A DNA stretch of 64,000 bases. It comes from Sphingobacterium puteale (GTDB lineage: Bacteria > Bacteroidota > Bacteroidia > Sphingobacteriales > Sphingobacteriaceae). Position numbers and translations under genes: made by a program. The stretch covers positions 1 through 64,000 of the forward strand of contig NZ_RBWS01000017.1 in the NCBI RefSeq assembly GCF_003627955.1. The letters are read 5' to 3'. This document shows positions 26,296 through 36,100 of the stretch, piece by piece (position 1 is the first letter of the stretch; each line of letters begins with the position of its first letter). The notes under the pieces were generated by a model, which worked only from the letters and a program-made list of their open reading frames with translations, ran no database searches and was not told the DNA's origin.

Positions 26296-27591
26296 ATGAA
26301 TAAAATAATTCGATTTTTTGATTTACATCCGGGCGAAGAGCGTAAAGAGGCTGTGCTTGATAATGTCATCAACAATATTTCATTCCGCGGAGCCAATGCA
26401 TGGATTTTGGCCTGTGCCATTGTTATTGCCTCAGTTGGCCTCAATGTGAATTCAACGGCGGTCATTATTGGTGCCATGTTGATATCCCCGTTGATGGGGC
26501 CAATTGTGGGGGCAGGATTTGCACTTGGAACATTTGATTTTCAATTGTTAAAGAAGTCAATAAAAAATTTGTTGATCGCAACATTGATTAGTTTGATTGT
26601 GTCCTATTTTTACTTTCTCCTGAGCCCATTTAAAGAGGCACAATCCGAACTGCTCGCCCGTACCTCACCCAATATCTATGATGTACTTATTGCGCTTTTT
26701 GGAGGGCTAGTAGGCGTTATCGCCATAACTCGTGTGGATAAAGGGAATCCCATACCGGGAGTGGCTATTGCTACAGCCCTAATGCCGCCACTCTGTACTG
26801 CGGGTTATGGGCTGGCTATTGGAAACCTGAGTTATTTTGCAGGAGCTTTATTTTTGTATATCATCAATTGTGTATTTATCTGTATAGCTACATTTACGAT
26901 CGTAAAATACCTGAGATATCCCAAGAAACATTATGTTGATCCAAGAAGAGAAAAAAGGATAAGTCAAAGCATCACGCTGATTACTCTAGCCTTGGTTGTC
27001 CCAAGTTTATATTTCGCATATAATCTCCTGCAAGAAAAGAAATATACAAACAAGGTTAAACAATTTGTTCAGCAACAGTTTAGCGATAAGGGCTATACAG
27101 TGGTCTACGAAAAATTGTTTACCAAGCCAAAGCGTTTAGAGCTAGCTTTTTTAGCGAAGAAATTTAGTGACCAAGAAATTGCCACCTTGAAAAAATCCAT
27201 GGTGTCATTTGGAATCGAACATACCGATCTGGTCATCCGTCAGGATAGCTTCGACTTAAAGACAACGATTCTAAGTGAAATTGATAAACGAAGCGCTGCC
27301 GTTAATGATAAGGATTTAACGATTCGGGCACTGAATAATGAACTTGCCAGGTATCAGGTCGCAAGTCCGCAATTGGACCAGGATCTATTGGTGCTTTTTC
27401 CAGAGCTACAGTCGTATAGCATAGGACAACAACAATATTATGCAAAAAAGGATAGCCTTGCGAATCTCATTGCCTTTATCTATTCGTCAAAAGATCCTCT
27501 AGCTGAATCGCAACAGATCAAATTACGCCTTTGGTTAAAAAACCACTTTCCAAAAGATAGCCTTGAGCTTATAGATCGCAGGATCAAATAG
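26296..27591 (+). CDS. DUF389 family membrane protein
   Basis: The 431-residue protein carries the DUF389 domain: NNISFRGANAWILACAIVIASVGLNVNSTAVIIGAMLISPLMGPIVG, then several helices with KGNPIPGVAIATALMPPLC. Six or more membrane spans occupy residues 35-240. The remaining 190 residues form a soluble region with coiled-coil tendency. The function of this family is unknown. It is read between a drug exporter and an SMR exporter on the same strand, with spacers of 141 and 99 nt. Confidence 0.88.
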   Translation: MNKIIRFFDLHPGEERKEAVLDNVINNISFRGANAWILACAIVIASVGLNVNSTAVIIGAMLISPLMGPIVGAGFALGTFDFQLLKKSIKNLLIATLISLIVSYFYFLLSPFKEAQSELLARTSPNIYDVLIALFGGLVGVIAITRVDKGNPIPGVAIATALMPPLCTAGYGLAIGNLSYFAGALFLYIINCVFICIATFTIVKYLRYPKKHYVDPRREKRISQSITLITLALVVPSLYFAYNLLQEKKYTNKVKQFVQQQFSDKGYTVVYEKLFTKPKRLELAFLAKKFSDQEIATLKKSMVSFGIEHTDLVIRQDSFDLKTTILSEIDKRSAAVNDKDLTIRALNNELARYQVASPQLDQDLLVLFPELQSYSIGQQQYYAKKDSLANLIAFIYSSKDPLAESQQIKLRLWLKNHFPKDSLELIDRRIK

Positions 27592-27631
27592 AATCCAAAA
27601 GAATTTCACAATGATCAGTACTGCTGTTTTT

Positions 27632-27668
27632 TAACATTTGTAAAATGTTAGTACGTCCGTGATACGGA
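27632..27668 (+). promoter_or_regulatory. Two consecutive hairpins in the leader of the SMR gene
   Basis: The first stem is 8 bp (TAACATTT / AAATGTTA, 3-nt loop) at 27632-27650, and the second is 5 bp (TCCGT / ACGGA, 3-nt loop) at 27656-27668. They fill the space just before the SMR start at 27691. The loops lack the ACGR sequence of guanidine-II riboswitches. The first may be a terminator for DUF389. Confidence 0.35.
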
Positions 27669-27690
27669 TCTTTGTCTAAAAGAACAAGAT

Positions 27691-28020
27691 ATGAACTGGA
27701 TAATTTTGATCATCGCCGGATTGTTTGAGGTTGGCTACACTTACAGTCTGGGCAAAGTAAAGGAAGCCACAGGAAATGCTATCTATGTCTGGTATGGAAC
27801 ATTTACGTTATGCCTAGCCATTAGTATGGTTTTATTGATCAAATCCGTACAAGGACTTCCCTTAGGAACCGCTTATGCAATATGGACGGGTATCGGAGCT
27901 GTCGGCACAGTCATTATAGGAATCCTTGTATTTAAAGATCCCGTAAGCTTCTGGCGTCTATTCTTTATCGGTACGCTAATCGCTTCTATTCTTGGATTAA
28001 AGTTTGTAACTGGCCATTAG
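27691..28020 (+). CDS. SMR family exporter, SugE/Gdx type
   Basis: The 109-residue protein has four membrane helices. It has the essential Glu13 in LFEVGYTYSLG and the SugE/Gdx subgroup signature LPLGTAYAIWTGIGAVGTVIIG. Gdx proteins export guanidinium in exchange for protons; other SMR proteins export quaternary ammonium compounds. The TAYAIWTGIGA pattern favours Gdx. No ykkC-type riboswitch was seen upstream, only two simple hairpins. Confidence 0.9.
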   Translation: MNWIILIIAGLFEVGYTYSLGKVKEATGNAIYVWYGTFTLCLAISMVLLIKSVQGLPLGTAYAIWTGIGAVGTVIIGILVFKDPVSFWRLFFIGTLIASILGLKFVTGH

Positions 28021-28055
28021 AACAATAGGGATCCACATCTCCTGCATTCGGATTA

Positions 28056-28778
28056 TTAAACATTCCTGTCATTCATTGCCGGCATATGAATCTCTTTCAC
28101 ACAACTTGCTTTTGATGTCGAGATAATAAATCTTAACGCCTGAATGACATCCGATAATGGTATAAGATCGTCATTTGTTTCCTGAGTGGTCATTCCCAGA
28201 TTATTCTCGTTATCAGGCGCTGTGGCCAGATAACCAAGATTCAATATAGATACTGCAATCTGATCGGGTCGAAGTTGTTCTCTCAATGCATGAACCACAC
28301 CCCGCAGCGCAAATTTTGTTGCTGAAAACGCAACTTCCCTTCCATTGTGGTTGTCAAGCCCCCACGTTGAACCGATCAAAATAATTTTGGCATTATCGGC
28401 CTGCTTCAAATTATCCAATGCTGATTGAATATTTAAAATACATGAAGTAACGTTGGCATTGATCAGGCCACTAATCTCCTCTACCGGAGAAGACGCAAAA
28501 TCATACTCGTCACTAAAAGCGTTATTCTCCCAAATACCGACATTATAAATAAAATAGTCAATTTTCGTATTTTTTATCCTGTCTTTGATTACGTTAGCAG
28601 CCTCCACAGGGTTGGATAGATCAGCCGGCACCCAATACACATTTGCGTTGTCTTCCAAATAATCGGGTTCACTTCTGGACACTCCAAATACAACATCAGA
28701 CGGATCTGGAAGCTGCAGTGTGATTGCCCTTCCCAATCCCTTACTAATGCCAAAAATAAGATATGTTTTCTTTTCCAT
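28056..28778 (-). CDS. SDR family protein lacking the catalytic tyrosine
   Basis: The 240-residue protein has the short-chain dehydrogenase nucleotide motif GISKGLGRA (10-18), a DLS acidic motif at 53-55, NVG in place of the usual NAG at 79-81 and Ser137. The active-site YxxxK reads FSATK, so the Tyr is Phe151 while Lys155 stays. The nucleotide sequence (TTT) confirms this. Loss of Tyr normally abolishes dehydrogenase activity, so it may be a regulatory or structural homologue. It converges on the SMR exporter gene. Confidence 0.85.
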   Translation of the reverse strand: MEKKTYLIFGISKGLGRAITLQLPDPSDVVFGVSRSEPDYLEDNANVYWVPADLSNPVEAANVIKDRIKNTKIDYFIYNVGIWENNAFSDEYDFASSPVEEISGLINANVTSCILNIQSALDNLKQADNAKIILIGSTWGLDNHNGREVAFSATKFALRGVVHALREQLRPDQIAVSILNLGYLATAPDNENNLGMTTQETNDDLIPLSDVIQALRFIISTSKASCVKEIHMPAMNDRNV

Positions 28779-28895
28779 TGTATTACAAATATAAGGTAAG
28801 AACCCTCTTTCCTATGGAATATTCCGAATTATTTTCGATCACATGAAAGCAGAAAAAAGCTATAAGAAACAACAAATTGATATTTTCGGTGTTCT

Positions 28896-29189
28896 ATGTT
28901 TATGGAAAGACATTATAACAAAGGAAACACGATTTCAAGTGGTCATAGTACCCACAAAGGTAAGGCTGCAAGAAAGTATATTGTCAGTGAAATTATTCTT
29001 AATGGCGAGCTTGTTGGTGTGGGCATTTATTATGATGGAACCGACGAACTTCGAGCCGCCGTTGTGGTAAATGATCAGGGACAGGGTGTCGAAATCCGCA
29101 ATCTCCATGATGAACACTACCCAGAAGCACAATCAGATGATGACCTCGCGGAGCTCTGGCCGCTCTATGAAAAACTCGTGGCGAAATAA
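28896..29189 (+). CDS. Hypothetical acidic protein, 97 residues
   Basis: The frame runs from MFMERHYNKGNTISS, possibly from the second Met at 28902, to a C-terminus rich in Asp and Glu (DDDLAELWPLYEKLVAK). The centre, KYIVSEIILNGELVGVGIYYDG then ELRAAVVV, suggests a small beta-sheet domain. No family was recognised. A competing frame at 28843-29070 overlaps it and is less protein-like. It is divergent from the SDR gene. Confidence 0.6.
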   Translation: MFMERHYNKGNTISSGHSTHKGKAARKYIVSEIILNGELVGVGIYYDGTDELRAAVVVNDQGQGVEIRNLHDEHYPEAQSDDDLAELWPLYEKLVAK

Positions 29190-29738
29190 ACGTCAGCTCT
29201 TTCCAATTCAACAATCTTCTAAAAATATATAAAATCTATACTTATATATGGATAAGTTTAAATATTTCAGTTTTAATGTATTTAATATTTATACGATTAT
29301 ATTTATATATTATACATTTTAATTGATTAACGTACTATACTTTTAGCTTTCCGGAACGATGTCCGTGTCTTATCCATTATTCGATATAAGTTCGAACCTG
29401 ATTTGAGACAGAATATGCCCTTCTTCGCCCCTCATTCGACATAAGACCACAATGAGTACAGCTTCATACCACTGTGATACCGTGTTTAACACGGACTCAC
29501 CACGGACTCACGTCGGACGCATGGTGGACACAGTACGAAGTAGGTAAGAAGAAAGCTACACGCAGGATCGACCAAATCCTATAAGATACCCGAATCACAG
29601 CCGACCATTAGCTCTTTTAATAGAAATTAGTGTATAAACAGTTTATTAAAAACCTTATAGTATTTATTACAAACCTATTATGCCTACCCTTCCAATATTT
29701 CAACTTGAAGGGTAAGCACATCATAAATAAAAATTGAA
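29190..29738. other. 549-bp gene-free region with a direct repeat
   Basis: The stretch has an AT-rich left half and a GC-richer right half (29380-29600). The right half includes two tandem copies of CACGGACTCAC at 29490-29511 and the related CGGACGC. No coding frame was found. It resembles an intergenic repeat element, but there are no terminal inverted repeats. Confidence 0.5.
29490..29511. repeat. Tandem 11-bp direct repeat
   Basis: CACGGACTCAC occurs twice head to tail, at 29490-29500 and 29501-29511, within a non-coding GC-richer island downstream of the ZntA-like ATPase operon. Confidence 0.6.
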
Positions 29739-31769
29739 TTAGAACTTCATCTTCTGGATGCGGATGGCGTTCAGTATGGCAATAAGAGAAACACCAACAT
29801 CTGCAAACACCGCTTCCCACATCGTTGCCAATCCTCCGGCGCCAAGGATCAAAACCACCCCTTTGACCACAAATGCCAATCCTATATTTTGATAAACTAC
29901 TTTTTTGGTCTGTTTACCAATATTGATTGCCATTGGTATCTTAGATGGTTTGTCGTCCTGTATCACCACATCAGCAGTTTCGATCGTTGCATCGCTTCCC
30001 AATCCGCCCATAGCAATTCCAACGTCGCTCAAAGCAACTACTGGCGCATCATTAATACCGTCACCGACAAAAGCAATACTTTCGTTCGATGCCTTTATTT
30101 CTTTGACTTTGTCAACCTTATCTTCCGGCAGGAGATCTCCAAAGGCTTTGTCTATACCGAGCTCCTTTGCAACATAAGCTACGACAGTGCTCTTATCTCC
30201 GCTCAGCATAGTCGCATGTACGCCTGATTTATGTAAAAGTCGTATGGTCATCGCGGCATCTTCTTTAATACTATCCGCAATGGTTATGAAGCCCATAAAA
30301 CGATTATCGAGCGCTATGGCTATTGTCGTGTAGACAATACTATTGGGATCTATGTGATAAGCAATATTAAACTTGTCCAGAAGCTTAAAGTTACCGACCA
30401 AAAGTACTTTTCCATCTGTAGTTCCTTTTAATCCATGCCCCGTTATTTCCTCCACGTCAATCAGGTTTAGTGATTCATCTGGTTCGCCGACATATTCCCT
30501 GATTGCTGTTGCGACAGGATGACTGCTGCGACTTTCAATCTTATTGACCAATTTGAGTATGACCGTTTCATCAACCCCCGGTTCTAAACGAACTTCTTGC
30601 ACCTTGAAAACCCCTTCGGTCATTGTGCCTGTCTTATCCATGACGACATGCTGAATCTTGGCCATTGCATCCAAAAAGTTACTGCCTTTGAATAGAATGC
30701 CATTTCTGCTTGCTGCACCGATTCCTCCAAAATAACCAAGTGGTATGGAAATCACCAAAGCGCAGGGGCAGGAAATCACAAGAAATACTAGTGCGCGGTA
30801 CAGCCAGTCATTAAATACATATTGTACAACAAAAAAGTAAGGGACAAGACAGATCGCTATTGCCAAAAGCACGACAATGGGGGTGTATACTTTCGCAAAT
30901 TTTCGGATAAAAAGTTCCGTAGGCGCTTTTTGTGAGGTTGCATTCTGAACCAGCTCCAATATTTTACTCAATTTACTGTCTTTGTAAGCGGTTGTCACTT
31001 TCACCAGGCTTACCGTGTTCATGTTGATCATTCCGGCCAGCACAATTTCTCCTTTGGTTTTTGTATCCGGTTTGCTTTCTCCGGTTAATGCGGCTGTATT
31101 GAACGAAGCAGTATCCGAGATCAGCTCACCGTCCAAACCAAGTTTCTCTCCGGGTTTCAGCTGAATAATATCACCAATTGCCGCTGTTTCAGCTCTGATG
31201 ACCCGACTATTGTTTGCTTCTACGATGGTCACCTCGTCCGGACGCTGGTCCAGGAGCGCCTTAATATTGCTCTTGGCTCGACTTACGGCCAGCGTCTGAA
31301 ACACCTCACCTACTGCGTAGAAAAGCATCACGGCAACCCCTTCGGGGAATTCTTTGATCGCAAATGCGCCCAGGGTAGCAATACTCATCAGTAAAAATTC
31401 GGAGAATATTTCCTCTTTGCTGATGCTTTTCAGCGCATCTTTAATTACGGGAAATCCAACAGGAATATATGCAACCACATACCAACATACCCGGACCCAG
31501 TCCTTGAACCAGCTCTGAGGCACCCAGTTGTCCATTGCGATAGCTGCCATGAGCAATACAAATGAAATAATTGCAGGTAGAAAGAGTTGCAATTTACTCC
31601 CTTCTACTGCAGCATGATCATGGCCATCATCGTCGTTATGGCTATGGAAGTGATCCTGTGCAGGCGCTTCCTGTATTAAACGTTGCGCGCCTGCCTGATT
31701 ATAAATTTTTTCGGTCTGTGTACAACAAAGCTGTTTGCCTTTTGCATCATAAATATGTTTGTGTTCCAT
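29739..31769 (-). CDS. Zn/Cd/Pb-type heavy-metal P1B ATPase (ZntA-like)
   Basis: The 676-residue protein starts with a short metal-binding-like part instead of a full HMA domain: LCCTQTEKI with Cys15-Cys16, then a His/Asp-rich stretch (DHFHSHNDDDGHDH). It continues with helices, the TGESKP actuator loop, the CPC site at 334-336, phosphorylated Asp378 in DKTGT, SSHPVATAI and GDGINDAP. Exporters of this kind remove Zn, Cd or Pb from the cytoplasm to the periplasm. It follows the CzcB gene by 38 nt and should be the last gene of the operon. Confidence 0.92.
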   Translation of the reverse strand: MEHKHIYDAKGKQLCCTQTEKIYNQAGAQRLIQEAPAQDHFHSHNDDDGHDHAAVEGSKLQLFLPAIISFVLLMAAIAMDNWVPQSWFKDWVRVCWYVVAYIPVGFPVIKDALKSISKEEIFSEFLLMSIATLGAFAIKEFPEGVAVMLFYAVGEVFQTLAVSRAKSNIKALLDQRPDEVTIVEANNSRVIRAETAAIGDIIQLKPGEKLGLDGELISDTASFNTAALTGESKPDTKTKGEIVLAGMINMNTVSLVKVTTAYKDSKLSKILELVQNATSQKAPTELFIRKFAKVYTPIVVLLAIAICLVPYFFVVQYVFNDWLYRALVFLVISCPCALVISIPLGYFGGIGAASRNGILFKGSNFLDAMAKIQHVVMDKTGTMTEGVFKVQEVRLEPGVDETVILKLVNKIESRSSHPVATAIREYVGEPDESLNLIDVEEITGHGLKGTTDGKVLLVGNFKLLDKFNIAYHIDPNSIVYTTIAIALDNRFMGFITIADSIKEDAAMTIRLLHKSGVHATMLSGDKSTVVAYVAKELGIDKAFGDLLPEDKVDKVKEIKASNESIAFVGDGINDAPVVALSDVGIAMGGLGSDATIETADVVIQDDKPSKIPMAINIGKQTKKVVYQNIGLAFVVKGVVLILGAGGLATMWEAVFADVGVSLIAILNAIRIQKMKF

Positions 31770-31807
31770 AACTTACCATGTTTTTATGCGTTAAAAAACG
31801 CCAATAG

Positions 31808-33118
31808 TTAATGTTCATGTCCACCTGTATTGCTCATCTTGGCATTGATAAAAAATGCGCTTTTCACAACAATTCTGGTCTGAGCAGGGATTTCCTGTAC
31901 AGGCGTAATCGCTGTATACCCCATTGCCGAGACACCTTTTTGAACTTCAATTTTTTCAAAATTTATATTTTTGCCCTGATCTGTGGCATGCTTAGCGGCT
32001 TCCTGTTCATTTTTATGTTCATGTTTTGCCTCACCCTCATCATGCGCATGACCATGATCGTCGTGTCCTTCTTCATGTTCTTCGGGCTGCTTGTCTGTCT
32101 CTACGAAAATATAGAACTTACCATCAGCCTCTACGATCGCGTCATTTGGAACAGCTGGAGTCGTTACATTATTTATTCCGATCATTCCGGTAACGTTCAT
32201 TCCGTCTATCAGACCAATCTTACTGCCGATCACAGTGCTATGCACGGCAATTGTTTTGCTGTCATTCTCAAAAGAAGATCCGATCGTAAAGACTTTAGCC
32301 GCATAGGTTTTATCCGGATTATTTGTCAGTTGAAAATTAATGATCTGTCCGATTTTGATCATCGGAAGGTCCTTTTCAAAGACTTGTAAGTCAAGATGTA
32401 AGAGACTGTTGTCTACAATTTCAATGACCGGAGATGAAACATCTACATAACTACCTATCTTGGCGAAAACATTGCTCACAGTGCCATTAATTGGACTTGT
32501 AACCACAAGTGATGAGCGCAGGGTCGACAGATTGACACTGTTTGGATTGATGCCCATTAACTGAATCTGCTGTTGCAGGGATGCCTTTCTGGCGCGAAGA
32601 CTATTAAACTCCGCTGTCGCCGATTGTAAGTTCTTTCTCGCTCCGGCATTGCCTTCATTGAGTTCCTGCTGTCTCGCCATTTCTTGTTCCGCAAGTGTGA
32701 TTTTACTGCCCAAAGCAATATACTCTTCCTGAAGCTGAATAAATTGCGGATTTGTAATGGTTGCTATCACCTGCCCTTTACGTACATTGTCGCCCAACTG
32801 CACATTTAAGGTTTTGATGACTCCTCCGTATAGGGTGGTTGCATTGGCCTTATTGTTATTGGGCACACTGAGTACCCCATTGGCTTTGATGGTGGCTGTC
32901 AATTCTTTTTCCTCAATGCTTCCGAAGACAATTCCCACGGCTTTGATCTGTTGCTCGCTCAACGCCGCTACCGTCACTGGCCCTTCCTCATGGCTTTCTT
33001 CGGCAGCACCTTTCCCTTCCTCCTTCTTGGCATCGCCAGTACCTTTTGAATCTGGTCCGCAGCTATATAAAACTGTTGTAATCGCTAGTGCAAAGAATAT
33101 TTTTATGATAACTCTCAT
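31808..33118 (-). CDS. czcB: RND efflux periplasmic adaptor (CzcB/CusB-like), lipoprotein
   Basis: About 436 residues from the start at 33118, MRVIIKIFFALAITTVLYSC, which gives a clear lipobox; the longer frame to 33184 overlaps the preceding gene. The order is lipobox, charged linker, barrel-sandwich with TLYGGVIKTLNVQLGDNVRKGQVIATI, a helical hairpin (about 130-190), beta-barrel and a His/Asp/Glu-rich insert (HEEGHDDHGHAHDE) that could buffer metal. It bridges the RND pump and the outer-membrane channel. It begins 7 nt after the stop of the pump gene. Confidence 0.92.
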   Translation of the reverse strand: MRVIIKIFFALAITTVLYSCGPDSKGTGDAKKEEGKGAAEESHEEGPVTVAALSEQQIKAVGIVFGSIEEKELTATIKANGVLSVPNNNKANATTLYGGVIKTLNVQLGDNVRKGQVIATITNPQFIQLQEEYIALGSKITLAEQEMARQQELNEGNAGARKNLQSATAEFNSLRARKASLQQQIQLMGINPNSVNLSTLRSSLVVTSPINGTVSNVFAKIGSYVDVSSPVIEIVDNSLLHLDLQVFEKDLPMIKIGQIINFQLTNNPDKTYAAKVFTIGSSFENDSKTIAVHSTVIGSKIGLIDGMNVTGMIGINNVTTPAVPNDAIVEADGKFYIFVETDKQPEEHEEGHDDHGHAHDEGEAKHEHKNEQEAAKHATDQGKNINFEKIEVQKGVSAMGYTAITPVQEIPAQTRIVVKSAFFINAKMSNTGGHEH

Positions 33119-33125
33119 GGTTGAC

Positions 33126-36100
33126 TTATTTATTATTGAAGTAATTGTATTGGATTGCTGATTGATTATATTGATTGAGCACATCTAAATAGTTCTGTCT
33201 GATCCCGATCGCCTGACTTAAGAACTGGCTCATCTCCGCAAAACTTATTTCACCGGTTCTGTAGCCAAGGCTTGCGGCTTTGATGATGGCATCAGCTTGC
33301 TTGAGTCCTGCGGACTCATAGAACTGCAATAGAGCAGCATTTTTCTCAATATCAGCCAATGCATTCACCTTATTCGTGTGAAAAACTTGTGTATCATATT
33401 CCAGTTGCCTTTGTTGCGCCTCCATTTCCGCGTTTGCAGCTTTCACTTTGTTTTTATAAGCAGCCAGGCCAAATACAGGAAATGATGCCGATACCGAGAA
33501 TCCCGTAAAAGGATCCTTTGCCCCCCAAAGGCGCTGCGAAAAGAATCTGCCCGAAAATTCAGGCTTATTTGTATTTTTCTGTACCGCAATATTGGAGGAT
33601 GCAATATTGACATTCTGTTGTTGCAAAGCTAAAACAGGATGTGAGGCATCAACCGATGGATTTTGTACATCCACGTCCATTTGTATCTTTTCCAGTGATT
33701 TCTCGACAGGCAATAGCCAGTCGTTGCGGTTAAGGAGCATCATCAGTTGTTGTTGTTGAACCAGCATATCCTTTTTATTCTGCAACAGCTGCGCCTGTAG
33801 TTCCTTTAATTTCGCTTCTGCAGCTATTTTATCCAAGGCGGCAACATCGCCGGTTTTAAAACGAAGCTCGGTCGCCTTGAACATCGCTGAATAGATACTG
33901 TCCAACTCCACATAGAGCTTCTGTCTATCTTGAAGATACCAGAGCTGATAATATGCTGTGCGCACATCTTTCTTGATATTCGCATTGAGTACTTCGGTAT
34001 TCAGATTGGCATATTTTAGCTGTTGCATAAAATATGCCTTTCGTGCCGAATAGAGTCCCGGCCATGGAATGCTTTGCGTAATACCGATTTTCATGATCCC
34101 TGTCTTATCGCTGGGTCGGTAATCTTCATTCTCCACAAAAACACCCGTTTTTGGGATCTCATTGGCAGTTTTGACCGTGTAGGTCGCTCCGGTTATTTCG
34201 GCCTCGTTGACCTGAAATTGGCGGTTGTTTTTTAATGCGGTAGCGATCGCCTGATCTATTCCGATCCGTTCCTGTGAAAAGGCCTTAAATCCAGATACAG
34301 AAAATAGGAAGACCAAGATTGTTGCAATAGCTTTGCCCGCATTTCCTTTTTTCATATTCCTTTTTGAATTAAAAATGATATATAATAGCGGTAGTACAAA
34401 TAGGGTTAAGAAGGTTGCTGTAACCAGTCCGCCGATAACGACAGTAGCCAGTGGTTTTTGCACCTCCGCACCGGCACTTGTGCTGATCGCCATCGGTAGA
34501 AAGCCTAATGATGCGACGGTGGCCGTCATCAGTACAGGACGTAACCGGGTGAGTGTCCCCTCTTTAACGCGCTGCAAAATGTCGTCCATGCCATCTTTCT
34601 TCAATTGATTAAAGGTACCGATCAGAACAATGCCATTCAGTACGGCAACGCCAAATAGGGCGATGAAACCAATTCCGGCACTGATACTAAAGGGCATGCC
34701 ACGCAACATCAGCGCAAAAACACCGCCAATTGCACTCATCGGGATGGCGGTAAAGATCAGGGTTGCTTGCTTAAACGAATGAAATGTGAAATAGAGTAAC
34801 ATAAAGATCAGCAATAACGAAACCGGTACCGCAATCATTAGACGTGCACTTGCTTTCTGTAAGTTTTCAAACTGACCTCCATAGGTGAAGTAATAGCCTG
34901 CCGGTAGTTTAACCTTTGTTGACAGCTGTTGCTGAATATCCTTGACCACACTTTCAACATCTCTTCCGGCGACGTTAAAGCCGATGACGATCCTTCTTTT
35001 ACCGGCCTCCCTGCTGATCTGAGCAGGACCAAGCTTGTAATCAATCGCTGCTACCTGTGAGAGTGGAATCTGGATGCCGGTGTCTGTTGGGATCATCAGA
35101 TTGCGTACATCGTCTATACTATTACGATGTGTTGTATCCAGGCGCACGACAAGATCAAAACGTCGTTCGTTTTCATAGATCTGGCCAGTGCTTTTGCCTG
35201 CAAAAGCCGTGCTTACCACATCATTTACGTCCTGAATAGTCAGTCCATAATTGGCAATACGTGTACGGTCATAGACAATATTGATCTGGGGAAGTCCTGA
35301 CACCCGCTCCACCTGAGGAGAAGTAGCTCCTTTAACGGATTGAATCTGTGTGGCGACGATATTGGCGTAGGAAGCCAGCGAGTCAATATTTTCGCCGAAG
35401 ATCTTTACGGCCACATCCTGGCGGATTCCAGTCATCAGCTCATTGAAACGCATCTGAATAGGTTGGTTCTTTTCAAAGAAAACGCCCGGTATTACCTCCA
35501 GTTTCTCGAGGATAGCTGCTCCAAGTTCGCTATAGCTCCGCCCGGATGTCCATTCTTTCTGTGGTTTGAGAACCACCATCAGATCTGTAGCTTCTGGTGG
35601 CATTGGGTCTGTCGGTACCTCGGCAGCTCCCGTTTTGCCCACAACCATTTTTACTTCTTCAAACTCCTTAATGATCCGGGATGCTTGCATCGAAGTTTCA
35701 ATACTTTGTGAAAGCGAGCTCCCTTGGGGCAATATACAGTGAAAGGCATAATCCCCTTCCTGTAGTTGCGGGATAAACTCTCCACCCATGTTTTTAAAGA
35801 AGAAAACCGATAAGGCAAAGAAGGTAATCGTCAAACCGACAATGAGATATTTAAAGCGGATTGCTTTCTGCAACAACGGAGCATAGATACCTTGAAGTTT
35901 TTCGATCAGGTGATCACTGAAAGTCTTCTTGTCATGATGCTTTTTTGGCAGAAACAGGGCACACATCATTGGAATGTAGGTCAGCGAAAGGATCAGTGCT
36001 CCAAATATCGCGAAACCCACTGTCTGTGCCATCGGACGGAACATCTTTCCCTCCACACCCACTAATGTCAATATTGGGATATAAACGATCAGGATAATAA

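Noticed and set aside
27592-27690. Guanidine-II (mini-ykkC) riboswitch upstream of the SMR gene
   Set aside because: Two hairpins are present, but neither has the ACGR loop that defines the class, and the stems do not match its consensus.
28843-29070. 75-codon rightward frame over the start of the acidic hypothetical protein
   Set aside because: The overlapping frame at 28896-29189 has better composition and reaches further; this one looks like a shadow frame.
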